The position numbers were made by a program, and so were the translations under genes. From positions 1-64,000 of the forward strand of contig CAMWTJ010000005.1 in the NCBI GenBank assembly GCA_947177185.1: a stretch of DNA of 64,000 bases, in the 5' to 3' direction. The notes under the pieces were generated by a model that saw only the letters and a list, made by a program, of their open reading frames with translations, did no database searches and was not told the DNA's origin. This document shows positions 29,326 through 38,875 of the stretch, in pieces. Every line of letters starts with the position of its first letter. Within the stretch, counting starts at the first letter, position 1. The DNA is from an uncultured Porphyromonadaceae bacterium. Lineage in GTDB: Bacteria > Bacteroidota > Bacteroidia > Bacteroidales > Muribaculaceae.

Positions 29326-30276
29326 TCAGCTGTGCTCGGAAAGGTCCACGAGGTGGTGGATGATGGCAAAAATGGTAAGGCCGGCCGTGGAGTGGATGCC
29401 GAGCTTGGCGCTTATGTTGCGGCGGTGGGTGGTGACAGTGTGCACCGACAGGCACAGCTCGTCGGCTATTTCTTTGTTCGACATGCCGCGCGCCACGCAC
29501 CGCACTATGTCTTTTTCGCGTTCGCCCAGGGCATTGAGTTGCTCCGATTCCTCCTCGGCGGGCTCTTCGGGATTTTCGTCGTCGACGAGGCGGGTGCGCA
29601 GCGTGTTTTCAAGCGCTTCCACAGCCGGAACAAACAGGCGGCTTTCCACGTCGAAATGCGCCATAAGGTCGCGTTCGCATATAATTATATCGAACAGGGC
29701 GGCGCTCAGCCGTGCGTTGTCTTTCTGGTTGTAGTGATATATGAATATGTCTTTAAGCTCGTTGAGCTTGGCTGCCATGTGGCCGTGGTTCACAGAAAAC
29801 TTGGCAATGCTGAACTGCTCGTCGACGCGTCCGTCGAGCAGGGCGTCCACGTAGGCGAACACCTCATTGTTTTCGTGCTCCATGTGGTTTTTCACCTCCA
29901 CCACATAGTCGTCGTAGAATTTCATGAGCAGAAACGCTACATCGTTGGTGTCGAAATAGTTGATGGCTTCTATCAGGTGGTGGCGTATGCGCGGGAGCGT
30001 CACGTCGAGAAACGACGAGTGCGCCATGCGCAGGTAGCCCATGAGCGACGGTAACGCTACCGATTCCGGCGAGCATCCGTAGCCGCTCAGCAGGTTGCAC
30101 ACGGCCAGGAAGGTGTCGGTATCCACTCCGTTGGCGCGGCACACTTCGTCGATTGAGCTGTCGCCGAACCCGAAGGCTATGTCGAAGCGGCTGATGGCCA
30201 TCAGCAGCATGTTGTTGTCGCGGATAAGCTCGCGCATATTGTTGCGGGCGTTGTAGCCCCGTTGCTTGTCGATCAT
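29326..30276 (-). CDS. hemerythrin-like domain / LuxR-type HTH fusion transcriptional regulator
   Basis: His/Glu-rich helical N-terminus (RIRHHLIEAINYFD, KNHMEHENNEVFAYVD, SVNHGHMAAKLNEL, DLMAHFDVESRLFVPAVE) plus LGEREKDIVRCVARGMSNKEIADELCLSVHTVTTHRRNISAKLGI; ATG at 30276. Confidence 0.85.
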   Translation of the reverse strand: MIDKQRGYNARNNMRELIRDNNMLLMAISRFDIAFGFGDSSIDEVCRANGVDTDTFLAVCNLLSGYGCSPESVALPSLMGYLRMAHSSFLDVTLPRIRHHLIEAINYFDTNDVAFLLMKFYDDYVVEVKNHMEHENNEVFAYVDALLDGRVDEQFSIAKFSVNHGHMAAKLNELKDIFIYHYNQKDNARLSAALFDIIICERDLMAHFDVESRLFVPAVEALENTLRTRLVDDENPEEPAEEESEQLNALGEREKDIVRCVARGMSNKEIADELCLSVHTVTTHRRNISAKLGIHSTAGLTIFAIIHHLVDLSEHS

Positions 30277-30418
30277 GATTAACGATTTTTTCCCATGCAA
30301 AGGTACGGAGAAATTCTGTGCAACAAAATACTCAAAAGTAACTAATTGATGCGTTGATGTGCCGAAAACGCCACGGGCGGCATAGGCCGTCGGGCCGGAA
30401 ATAACCCCAAAAATGAGT

Positions 30419-30450
30419 ATTGCCTCTGTTTTCCGGGCGGTCTAATTTTG
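30419..30450 (+). promoter_or_regulatory. promoter of the hmu operon
   Basis: ATTG (30419-30422) - 20 nt - TAATTTTG (30443-30450), 30 nt upstream of the first ATG. Confidence 0.6.
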
Positions 30451-30479
30451 CACTCGGAAAAATCAAACACATTTCAGAT

Positions 30480-31325
30480 ATGAAGAAAGCAATCTTATTT
30501 TCGCTCGTTGCTGTTTCCGCGGCTCTGGCCTCCTGCAGCGACTCAAATTCCGACGAACCCGCAATCAATGCCGCCGAGGCAGTGGCGGGAGTTTATGACG
30601 GCTACACTGTGGCCACGAGCCAGTATTTCGGCAACATGGTGGCTGTGGATCAGAAAGTCACCGTCGTGGCCGTGTCGGCCGACCGCGCAAGCGTAAGCTG
30701 CAACTCCGACACCTGGGGCGCCTTCACCATCGCCGACGCCGCAGTAGTGGCCACAGAAGGCGGTGCCTACGCCATAAGCGGCACGGGAGTGTCAGTGATG
30801 GGCATGCAGGGACAGAACTCCAAGGAGTACACCTGCGACATGAGCGGAACCGTCGACGCTTCGGGCAATGCCGAATTCAGCTTCAGCTGCCCGCAGGAGA
30901 TGGGCGGCCTGACCATACGCTTCGCGCAGGGCGCAGTGCCTGCGGAAATAGTGGTGCCCGGCACATACAAAGGCTACACCGAGGCTTCGAGCGCATATTT
31001 CCAGGGAATGACCGCCGACGGACAGACCATCGCAATCACAGCCGCCGCCGACGGCAAGTACGACGTGGCCTACACATCCGACACGTGGGGTGAGTTCAGC
31101 GTCAAAGGCGCTGCTGTCACTGCCGACGGCAATGTGTTTCGCCTCTCCGGCGAAGGCGTGGCCACGATGGGCATGGGCGGAAACGTAAGCGAGTACGCAT
31201 GCACATTCGAGGGCACAGTCGATGCCGCCAAAGAAGATCCTTATTTCAAGTTTGCCGTGGCAGCGGTGATGGGCGGTCTTACGGTTGAGTTCCACTCCGG
31301 CGACATGCCCGGCGAAGCCGAATAA
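30480..31325 (+). CDS. lipoprotein with two tandem calycin-like domains
   Basis: Lipobox (ALASCSDSN); two homologous blocks (VAGVYDGYT...SDTWGAF...MGGLTIRFAQG / VPGTYKGYT...SDTWGEF...MGGLTVEFHSG). Confidence 0.8.
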   Translation: MKKAILFSLVAVSAALASCSDSNSDEPAINAAEAVAGVYDGYTVATSQYFGNMVAVDQKVTVVAVSADRASVSCNSDTWGAFTIADAAVVATEGGAYAISGTGVSVMGMQGQNSKEYTCDMSGTVDASGNAEFSFSCPQEMGGLTIRFAQGAVPAEIVVPGTYKGYTEASSAYFQGMTADGQTIAITAAADGKYDVAYTSDTWGEFSVKGAAVTADGNVFRLSGEGVATMGMGGNVSEYACTFEGTVDAAKEDPYFKFAVAAVMGGLTVEFHSGDMPGEAE

Positions 31326-31329
31326 CGGG

Positions 31330-31971
31330 ATGCTCGGGAAACTCATTTCATGCGTTATAGTGCCGGGGGCAGCAGTGCTGCTCCCGGCATGCAGCGGCAT
31401 CATGGGAGGCATCTACGACGATCCGCTCGAAGAAACGGTGGCGGGCTATGGATTCGTGGAGGCTTCGGACGGTGTGCGCCCGGGCAGCATATATATCGAC
31501 GCTACCGACTATACGCGGTGGACCTACATCGATTTCAGCGCCATGCGCATCGACACGCTGCATGTGTCGGACCCGACTCCCGCGGAGTGGGATATCGCCA
31601 TCCACCGCTACGATGTGAAGACCAACGGAGGCTCGGCGTGCGCCACCGGGGCCACGGGCTTTGACTCGCCGCTGCTCACACCGGGCGATATGTCGCCCGA
31701 CGTGTGGACCACGCAGACCATAGTCACCGATATGAGCACCATGATGGACGGCTATCTCAGCTACGTAGAGTCTTGGTACAGCCCGGTGGTGTCGCAATGG
31801 CTCGATGTGGACAAGTCCACGATGCCGCCCGTGTACACGCTCTCAGGCAAGGTGTATGTGGTGCGCACTGCCGATGGCCGCCACGTGGCTCTCCGGCTTG
31901 CCGATTACATGAACACGGCCGGTGTAAAGGGCTATATGACCATAGAATATCTTTATCCGTTTCATCCCTGA
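31330..31971 (+). CDS. hmuY: HmuY family haem-binding lipoprotein
   Basis: Lipobox (LLPACSG); SIYIDATDYTRWTYIDFSAM...EWDIAIHRYDVKTNGG; next to a HmuR-type receptor. Confidence 0.9.
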   Translation: MLGKLISCVIVPGAAVLLPACSGIMGGIYDDPLEETVAGYGFVEASDGVRPGSIYIDATDYTRWTYIDFSAMRIDTLHVSDPTPAEWDIAIHRYDVKTNGGSACATGATGFDSPLLTPGDMSPDVWTTQTIVTDMSTMMDGYLSYVESWYSPVVSQWLDVDKSTMPPVYTLSGKVYVVRTADGRHVALRLADYMNTAGVKGYMTIEYLYPFHP

Positions 31972-31977
31972 CGATTT

Positions 31978-33915
31978 ATGAGAGCTACAGCTATCACTAT
32001 ATGTGCGGCATGCGCATGCACGGCCGCGGCGCAGACCGCGTCGCTCACCGACGCGCAGCTCGACTCGCTCGAGCGTGCGTGGGCGCGCGAACTCAACACT
32101 GTGGTCGTGACCGGCACGCGCACTCCCAAACTGCTCAAAGATTCGCCCATACTTACACGCGTCATCTCGGAGGCCGATATCCGCAAGGCCGATGCGACCA
32201 ACATCAGCGACCTGCTGCAGACCGAACTGCCAGGCATCGAGTTCAGTTATTCCATGAACCAGCAGGTCAACCTCAACATGCAGGGCTTCGGCGGCAACTC
32301 CGTGCTGTTTCTTGTCGACGGCGAAAGGCTGGCCGGCGAAACACTCGACAATGTGGACTACAACCGCCTGAATCTCGCCGGCGCCGGACGCATAGAGATA
32401 GTCAAGGGCGGCGCGTCGGCGCTGTACGGCTCAAACGCCGTGGGTGGTGTGGTCAATATCATCAGCAGCGAGAGTGCCGACCCGTGGCGCCTGAACCTCA
32501 ATGCACGCTACGGCGCCCACAACGAACAGCGCTACGGCGCCGCGCTCAGCCTCAACCGCGGCCGCGTGAGCAGCTCCACCACTGCGCAGTTCCACCATAT
32601 CGACTCATACGACATGGACGGCCCCGGCGATTACACGCGCTTCTACGGCGGATACAACTGGAGCGTGAAGGAGCGCCTGACCTGGACACCCGTCGACCGG
32701 CTGAAACTGATAGCACGCGCCGGCTACTATTTCCGCCAGCGCAACGCGCAGGCGGCCTCGCGCGACCGATACCGCGACCTCTCCGCCGGCTTGCGCGGCA
32801 TATACACGTTCTCTCCGGCATCGGACCTGGAACTGTGCTACGGATTTGACGAGTACGACAAAAGCGACTATCTCAGACTGAGCGGACGCGACGTGCGCAA
32901 ATACAGCAACGTGCAAAACAGCCTGCGCGCCATATTCAACCACACTTTCGGCGGACGGCATATCCTTACCGCCGGCGCCGATGTGATGCACGACTATCTG
33001 CAGAGCTATCAGTTTGCCGACGGCGGAGTGAAGGAGCAGACCACGGCCGATGTCCTCGCACAGTTCGACATGAATTTTACCGACCGGCTGAATATTATAG
33101 CCGGAGGCCGCTACGACTATTTCTCGGAAGCCGGCATGCAGCACCTGTCGGCGCGGCTGAGCACCAAATATACGCTCGGACGCGTCAATCTGCGCGGCTG
33201 CTATTCCGGCGGTTTCCGCGCTCCCACGCTGAAAGAGATGTACATGGATTTCGACATGGCCGGAATATTCATGATCTACGGCAATCCCGAACTCAAACCC
33301 GAGTCGAGCCATAACTTCCAGCTTTCGGCCGAATATACCCGCAACCTGCTCAACTTCAATGTGGGCGGATTCTGCAATCTGGTCGACAACCGCATCACCA
33401 CTGCCTGGAACCAGGCTCTGGGCGGACAGATGTACACCAACATAGGCCGGGTGAACATAGCCGGGTTGGACGCCAACCTGTCGTGGCGCCATCGCTGCGG
33501 TGCGGGAACGCGCCTGTCGTACATATACACGCACGAGCACGTGCGCCACGGCGAGCCCTACACGGCGTCGACGCGCCCGCACACGGCCACCATGCGTTTC
33601 GACTATACGCGCAGGTGGGGTGGCTACGGACTCACGGCCGCTCTGAGCGGCCGCGTGCTGTCGGCCGTCACTGTCGACGAGTACACGTCGCTCACCGACT
33701 ACAGCGATACTGAAAAAGTGCATTATCCGGCCTACACCATGTGGAAGCTCAACGTCAGCCAGACTGTACTGCAGGGTCTTACGGTGACGCTTTCCGTAGA
33801 CAATCTGTTCAACTACGTACCCAAATATTACTACAACAATTCGCCCACAACCAACGGCATCACTTTTGCCGCCGGAGTGTCGGTCGACATAGAAGAGTTT
33901 TTCAAGAAAAAATGA
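31978..33915 (+). CDS. hmuR: TonB-dependent haem receptor HmuR
   Basis: NTVVVTGTRTPKLLKDSPILTRVISEADI TonB box/plug; ALYGSNAVGGVVNII; C-terminal barrel ends with a short Lys-rich tail. Confidence 0.93.
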   Translation: MRATAITICAACACTAAAQTASLTDAQLDSLERAWARELNTVVVTGTRTPKLLKDSPILTRVISEADIRKADATNISDLLQTELPGIEFSYSMNQQVNLNMQGFGGNSVLFLVDGERLAGETLDNVDYNRLNLAGAGRIEIVKGGASALYGSNAVGGVVNIISSESADPWRLNLNARYGAHNEQRYGAALSLNRGRVSSSTTAQFHHIDSYDMDGPGDYTRFYGGYNWSVKERLTWTPVDRLKLIARAGYYFRQRNAQAASRDRYRDLSAGLRGIYTFSPASDLELCYGFDEYDKSDYLRLSGRDVRKYSNVQNSLRAIFNHTFGGRHILTAGADVMHDYLQSYQFADGGVKEQTTADVLAQFDMNFTDRLNIIAGGRYDYFSEAGMQHLSARLSTKYTLGRVNLRGCYSGGFRAPTLKEMYMDFDMAGIFMIYGNPELKPESSHNFQLSAEYTRNLLNFNVGGFCNLVDNRITTAWNQALGGQMYTNIGRVNIAGLDANLSWRHRCGAGTRLSYIYTHEHVRHGEPYTASTRPHTATMRFDYTRRWGGYGLTAALSGRVLSAVTVDEYTSLTDYSDTEKVHYPAYTMWKLNVSQTVLQGLTVTLSVDNLFNYVPKYYYNNSPTTNGITFAAGVSVDIEEFFKKK

Positions 33916-36900
33916 AACAGCGAAAGAAGACTATTATCATCGCCGCGTGCTGCGTGGCGCTTGTGGCCGCGGGTGTGGCCGCATGGCGCGCCTATGCCTC
34001 GGCCACACGGATAGCCTTTGTCAATTACCAGGCCATCACGCTCGGGCAGATAGCCAAGGCGTGCGACAACTCGTTCGTGCGCCTCGCCGAGCTCCCGGTG
34101 GACGAACTGGAGCGCGCGGCCGACTTTGATTTGGTGCTGGTCAACGGCATGGGGCTGCGCATCACCGAGGAGCAGCGTGCCGCACTCGCAGGCGCGGCCG
34201 AGGCCGGAACACCTGTGCTCACCACCGCGGCCACCAATCCGCAGAACTATATCGTGAGCGTCGACTCCGTGGACGCCGAGTTCATCAGGCAGTATCTGGC
34301 CGGTGGCAAGGCCAACTATAGGAATCTGCTGCGATACGTGCGCAAGTTTGTCGACGGCAAGAAACTCTTTGCCGACGAACCTTCCGACCCCGTCGTGCCT
34401 GCTTCGTCGCTGCTGTACTATCCCGGAGCCGATAATGGCGACGACAAGGGCTTCGCGTCCGTGGCCGAATACGAGGCGTGGCTGGGCAGCCGCGGCAAAT
34501 GGCGTGCGGATGCGAAGCGAGTGCTCATCACCGGCCAGATGGGAGTGCCCGACAGCCTCGTGACTGCGCTCGAGCGCAGAGGCCACATGGTGTATTGCGT
34601 AAGCTCCATACAGCCCTTCATCATGGCCGGACATGCCGACTCGGTGGCACCCGCAGCAATGATAAATTTCGCCCACGGACGCATGGGCGATATGGTGGCC
34701 GACTATCTGCGCACGCGCAACATCCCGCTGTTTGCACCGCTCAACGTAAACCGTGACTATGACGAGTGGATGGCCGACAAAATGGGTATGAACGGCGGTT
34801 TTTTGTCGCAGAGTGTGGTCACCCCCGAGATAGACGGCGCCCTGCGCCCCTATGTGCTGTTCGCGCATTTTGAGGGCGCTGACGGGCTGCCGTACGTGGC
34901 CGCCATACCCGACCGTCTGGAAGACTTTGCCGCTACGGTGCACAATTACATCGGTCTGCGCGACAAAGCCAATTCCGACAAGCGCGTGGCCATATTCTAT
35001 TTCAAAGGTCCGGGTCAGAACGCTCTCGTGGCCGAAGGCATGGAGGTGGCGCCGTCGCTGTTCAATCTGCTCACGCGTCTGCGCGCCGAAGGCTACAATG
35101 TGGACGGGCTGCCGGCCTCGGCCGCTGAGCTCGAGCGCATGATCGGCGAGCGCGGCCGCGTGTTCAACGGCTATGCCGGCGGCGCGATGTCAGAATTCGT
35201 GGAAAACTGCTCTCCCGAACTTGTTTCGGCCGAGAGCTATGGCGACTGGTGCGAAAAGGCACTGTCGCCCGAGATGCGTGCCGAGATAGACGCCGTGGAC
35301 GGCGCTTTCCCCGGCCACGGCCTTTCCGATGGCCACGGCAGCCTGGCCATCGCGCGCCTGCAGTTCGGCAACGTGGTGCTGATACCGCAGACCGCCGCCG
35401 GAATCGGCGACGACGACTTCAAAATAGTGCACGGCACGGACGCAGCCCCGCCGCACGCCTACGTGGGTGCCTACCTTTGGGCCCGCTATGGCTTCGGCGC
35501 CGACGCTCTGATGCATTTCGGCGCGCACGGCTCGCTGGAGTTTACGCCACGCAAGCAGGTGGCTCTCGGCAGCACCGACTGGTCGGACCGCCTCGTGGGC
35601 ACGCTGCCGCACATATATGTCTACTCCACATCCAATGTGGGTGAGGCCATGATGGCCAAGCGCCGCGGCTATGCCGGCATAGTCAACTATCTGACTCCGC
35701 CGTTTCTGGAGAGCAACGTGCGCGGCATATACAAGAACCTCGCCGATGCCATAGCGGCCTACAACGGCGCGCGCACGCAGCAGGACAGCACGCGCACGGC
35801 GCGTCTGGTCAAGAAATACACCGTGGACCTGGGCATACACCGCGAGCTGCGCCTCGACAGTGTGCTCTCGGTGCAGTATTCGCCCGACGACATCGCGCGC
35901 ATAGAGAATTTCGCGGAAGAGCTCGCCAACGAAAAAATAGCCGGTGCGCTCTACGTGATGGGACGCCCCTACGAGGATGCGCACATCACATCCACCGTGG
36001 AGGCTATGACCATCGACCCCATCGCGTTCAGCCTTCAGAAGCTGCATGGCGGCGACATCAGAAACCTGCGTGCGCAGGCGCGCAGCCTTGTGCGCTCGGG
36101 CGTGGAGCCCGACGACAACGCGCTGTGCCGCCTGGCGGGAATCACACAGGCCGAGCTCGACAGCGCGCGGGCGCTGCAACAAGCCATCGAGGGCTCGCGC
36201 GACATGCTCTCGCGCATGATGGTGATGGGGGCCATGATGCCCGCGCCCAAGGCAGCGCCGGCGGCGCGGCTTGCCGACCGTCCGGCCACAGGCGGCACGC
36301 ACAGGATGATGCCGGGCATGTCGCCCGACAAGGCTCTCGCCATGGCCCGGAAGATGGGCGCCTCGGAGGAGGCCATAAAGAAAATGGAGGCGGCGATGAA
36401 GCGTAAAAACGTGAAGCCGGGTGCCGCAGCTGCGCCTCACGGCGCATCCCGCAGCATGGGCGGCACGTCGGAGCTCAGCAAGGAGCAGATGGATTTCGCT
36501 CTTGCAGTGGGCGAGGTGGAGCGCGCGCTGCGCAACGTCCGCCGCTACCGCAACGCACTCGCAGAAAGTCCCGAGGCCGAACTGACGTCAATAGTCAACG
36601 CTCTTGCCGGCGGCTACATTGCCCCCACTTCCGGCGGCGACCCTGTGCTCAATCCCGAAATTCTGCCCACGGGGCGCAATATGTTTGCGGTAAATGCCGA
36701 GGAAACACCCTCGGCCGTGGCGTGGGAAAAAGGCAAGGAACTTGCAGAGAACACCATAGCCATGTACCGCAAGGCCCATGGCGACTCAATCCCCCGTAAA
36801 GTGAGCTACACGCTCTGGAGCAGCGAGTTTATAGAAACCGAAGGCGCCACCATAGCGCAGGTGCTGTATATGCTCGGCATTGAGCCGGTGCGCGATCCGT

Positions 36901-38174
36901 TCGGCCGTGTGACCGATATACGGCTCATACCGTCGGCCGCTCTCGGCCGACCCCGCATCGACGTAGTGGTGCAGACCTCCGGCCAGCTGCGCGACCTCGC
37001 GGCTTCCCGTCTGTTCCTTATAGGCCGTGCAGTAAGGATGGCCGCGGAAGCCGAAGGCGATGTATATCCCAACTATGTGGCCGAGGGAGTCGTGGAGTCC
37101 GAAAGGGTGCTCGTGGGCAAGGGCGTGACGCCCAAAGAGGCACGCGAGCTGTCCACGGCCCGAGTGTTCGGCGGGGTCGACGGCAACTACGGCTCCGGGA
37201 TTCAGGGCATGGTGGAGGCCGGCGACCGCTGGGAGGATGAAAGCGAGATTGCCGAAACCTATATGGCCAATATGGGCGCCATATACGGCAGTGAGGAAGA
37301 CTGGGAAAAACTCCGCGACCATGCTTTCGAAGCGGCGCTCACACGCACCGATGTGGTGGTGCAGCCCCGTCAGAGCAACACATGGGGCGCGCTCAGCCTC
37401 GACCATGTGTATGAGTTCATGGGCGGCATGAACCTTGCCGTGCGCAATGTCACGGGCAAGGACCCCGACGCCTACCTCAGCGACTACCGAAACCGCAACC
37501 GCGCGCGCATGCAGGAAGTCAAGGAGGCTATAGGCGTGGAGAGCCGCACCACTATTCTGAATCCGGCCTATATAAAGGAAAAAATGCGTGGCGGCGCGGG
37601 CGACGCATCGGCCATGGCCGATGTGGTGCGCAACACCTATGGCTGGAACGTGATGAAGCCCGAAGCCATCGACGACGAACTGTGGGACGACATCTACGAT
37701 ACCTATGTGGCCGACCGCAACGGTCTGGGCACAAAGGACTATTTCAAGTCGGTCAACCCGGCCGCGCTGCAGGAAATGACCGCCGTGATGCTCGAAACGG
37801 TGCGCAAAGGCATGTGGGATGCGTCGGCCGAGCAGATTCAGGCCATGGCCGAGCTGCACACCGAACTCGTGCGCGACCACGGCGCTGCCTGCTCGGGATT
37901 TGTGTGCGACAACGCCGCCTTGCGCAAGTTCATAGCCTCACATTCCGCTCCTGAGGCCGCACAGGCCTACAATGCCGCGGTAGCGTCGGTGCGCGCCGAG
38001 AATATCAGCGGAGCCGACACAGACGGCACAGTGATGAAAAAAGAGGAAATGAACGCCGGCGCTACGTCTACAAGCCGCGTCAACGGCCTGCTGATTGCCG
38101 CCGGAGTGCTGGTGGCGCTCATTGGCCTGATAGTGCTTGCCCGCCGGCGCCGCAAACTCAATGGAGAGCTGTAA
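33912..38174 (+). CDS. hmuS: HmuS: membrane-anchored CobN-like chelatase
   Basis: 1420 aa; CobN motifs (MHFGAHGSLEFTPRKQVALGSTDWSDRLVG, LPHIYVYSTSNVGEAMMAKRRGYAGIVNYLTPP); TM at both N- and C-termini; start at ATG overlapping hmuR stop. Confidence 0.92.
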   Translation: MKQRKKTIIIAACCVALVAAGVAAWRAYASATRIAFVNYQAITLGQIAKACDNSFVRLAELPVDELERAADFDLVLVNGMGLRITEEQRAALAGAAEAGTPVLTTAATNPQNYIVSVDSVDAEFIRQYLAGGKANYRNLLRYVRKFVDGKKLFADEPSDPVVPASSLLYYPGADNGDDKGFASVAEYEAWLGSRGKWRADAKRVLITGQMGVPDSLVTALERRGHMVYCVSSIQPFIMAGHADSVAPAAMINFAHGRMGDMVADYLRTRNIPLFAPLNVNRDYDEWMADKMGMNGGFLSQSVVTPEIDGALRPYVLFAHFEGADGLPYVAAIPDRLEDFAATVHNYIGLRDKANSDKRVAIFYFKGPGQNALVAEGMEVAPSLFNLLTRLRAEGYNVDGLPASAAELERMIGERGRVFNGYAGGAMSEFVENCSPELVSAESYGDWCEKALSPEMRAEIDAVDGAFPGHGLSDGHGSLAIARLQFGNVVLIPQTAAGIGDDDFKIVHGTDAAPPHAYVGAYLWARYGFGADALMHFGAHGSLEFTPRKQVALGSTDWSDRLVGTLPHIYVYSTSNVGEAMMAKRRGYAGIVNYLTPPFLESNVRGIYKNLADAIAAYNGARTQQDSTRTARLVKKYTVDLGIHRELRLDSVLSVQYSPDDIARIENFAEELANEKIAGALYVMGRPYEDAHITSTVEAMTIDPIAFSLQKLHGGDIRNLRAQARSLVRSGVEPDDNALCRLAGITQAELDSARALQQAIEGSRDMLSRMMVMGAMMPAPKAAPAARLADRPATGGTHRMMPGMSPDKALAMARKMGASEEAIKKMEAAMKRKNVKPGAAAAPHGASRSMGGTSELSKEQMDFALAVGEVERALRNVRRYRNALAESPEAELTSIVNALAGGYIAPTSGGDPVLNPEILPTGRNMFAVNAEETPSAVAWEKGKELAENTIAMYRKAHGDSIPRKVSYTLWSSEFIETEGATIAQVLYMLGIEPVRDPFGRVTDIRLIPSAALGRPRIDVVVQTSGQLRDLAASRLFLIGRAVRMAAEAEGDVYPNYVAEGVVESERVLVGKGVTPKEARELSTARVFGGVDGNYGSGIQGMVEAGDRWEDESEIAETYMANMGAIYGSEEDWEKLRDHAFEAALTRTDVVVQPRQSNTWGALSLDHVYEFMGGMNLAVRNVTGKDPDAYLSDYRNRNRARMQEVKEAIGVESRTTILNPAYIKEKMRGGAGDASAMADVVRNTYGWNVMKPEAIDDELWDDIYDTYVADRNGLGTKDYFKSVNPAALQEMTAVMLETVRKGMWDASAEQIQAMAELHTELVRDHGAACSGFVCDNAALRKFIASHSAPEAAQAYNAAVASVRAENISGADTDGTVMKKEEMNAGATSTSRVNGLLIAAGVLVALIGLIVLARRRRKLNGEL

Positions 38175-38875
38175 TGGAACTGGTTGTTTTGGTAACAATG
38201 CTGCTGGTGGGCCTCGGCTTTGCTCTCAAGCTCACCTTCCACGGACCAGCAGGGCGCCTTGCGCTCTGCGCCGTGGCGGCACTGACGGTAGTGATGGCTC
38301 AGGACTGGGCCATCACCCGCTCGAAAACGCAGATAGCCGAGTGGCTTGAGAGTCCGGGCCTGATGCTCGACACGGCTGTGCTTCTCACGGTAGATGTGGC
38401 CATGCAGCTCGCTTTCTGCTGGCTGGAAGCCCGCAGGCAGGCGGCAGGCGGCAGGCTTGGCGGCGCGGCGCTTGCCGTGCGCACGCTTGTGGCCTGGGTG
38501 CCGGGGCTGCTGATATTTCCTGTGCTTATGGCAATGCTCGCAGAGCTTGTGTTCGCGATGCCGGGCGTGGAATTCTCCACGCTGACGCTGTGTGCTGCCG
38601 CCGCCACATTCGCGGCTTTTGGCGGTGCCGCAGCTTTGGCCCGGCTGCTGCTGCCTGAGGCCGACATACGCCTTGAACTCATGTTTCTACTGAATATACT
38701 CATAGCCTCTCTCGGGGTTGTGGCCACCGTGAACGGCCGCACCGTGGCGCTGGGCACAAACTCGGTGGAGTGGGGTGCCCTTGCCGCTGTAGGTGCGTTG
38801 CTCGCAGCGGGCACTCTCGCGGGTGCGTGTGTGTACAGAATAATGTTAAAAAGAAAAATAGCGAAATTGCAATGA
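38174..38875 (+). CDS. hmuT: HmuT-type membrane protein
   Basis: Multi-TM protein coupled to hmuS (TAATG) in conserved hmuSTUV order. Confidence 0.75.
   Translation: MELVVLVTMLLVGLGFALKLTFHGPAGRLALCAVAALTVVMAQDWAITRSKTQIAEWLESPGLMLDTAVLLTVDVAMQLAFCWLEARRQAAGGRLGGAALAVRTLVAWVPGLLIFPVLMAMLAELVFAMPGVEFSTLTLCAAAATFAAFGGAAALARLLLPEADIRLELMFLLNILIASLGVVATVNGRTVALGTNSVEWGALAAVGALLAAGTLAGACVYRIMLKRKIAKLQ

Noticed and set aside
35190-36440. 416-aa minus-strand ORF in hmuS
   Set aside because: Antisense shadow of hmuS.
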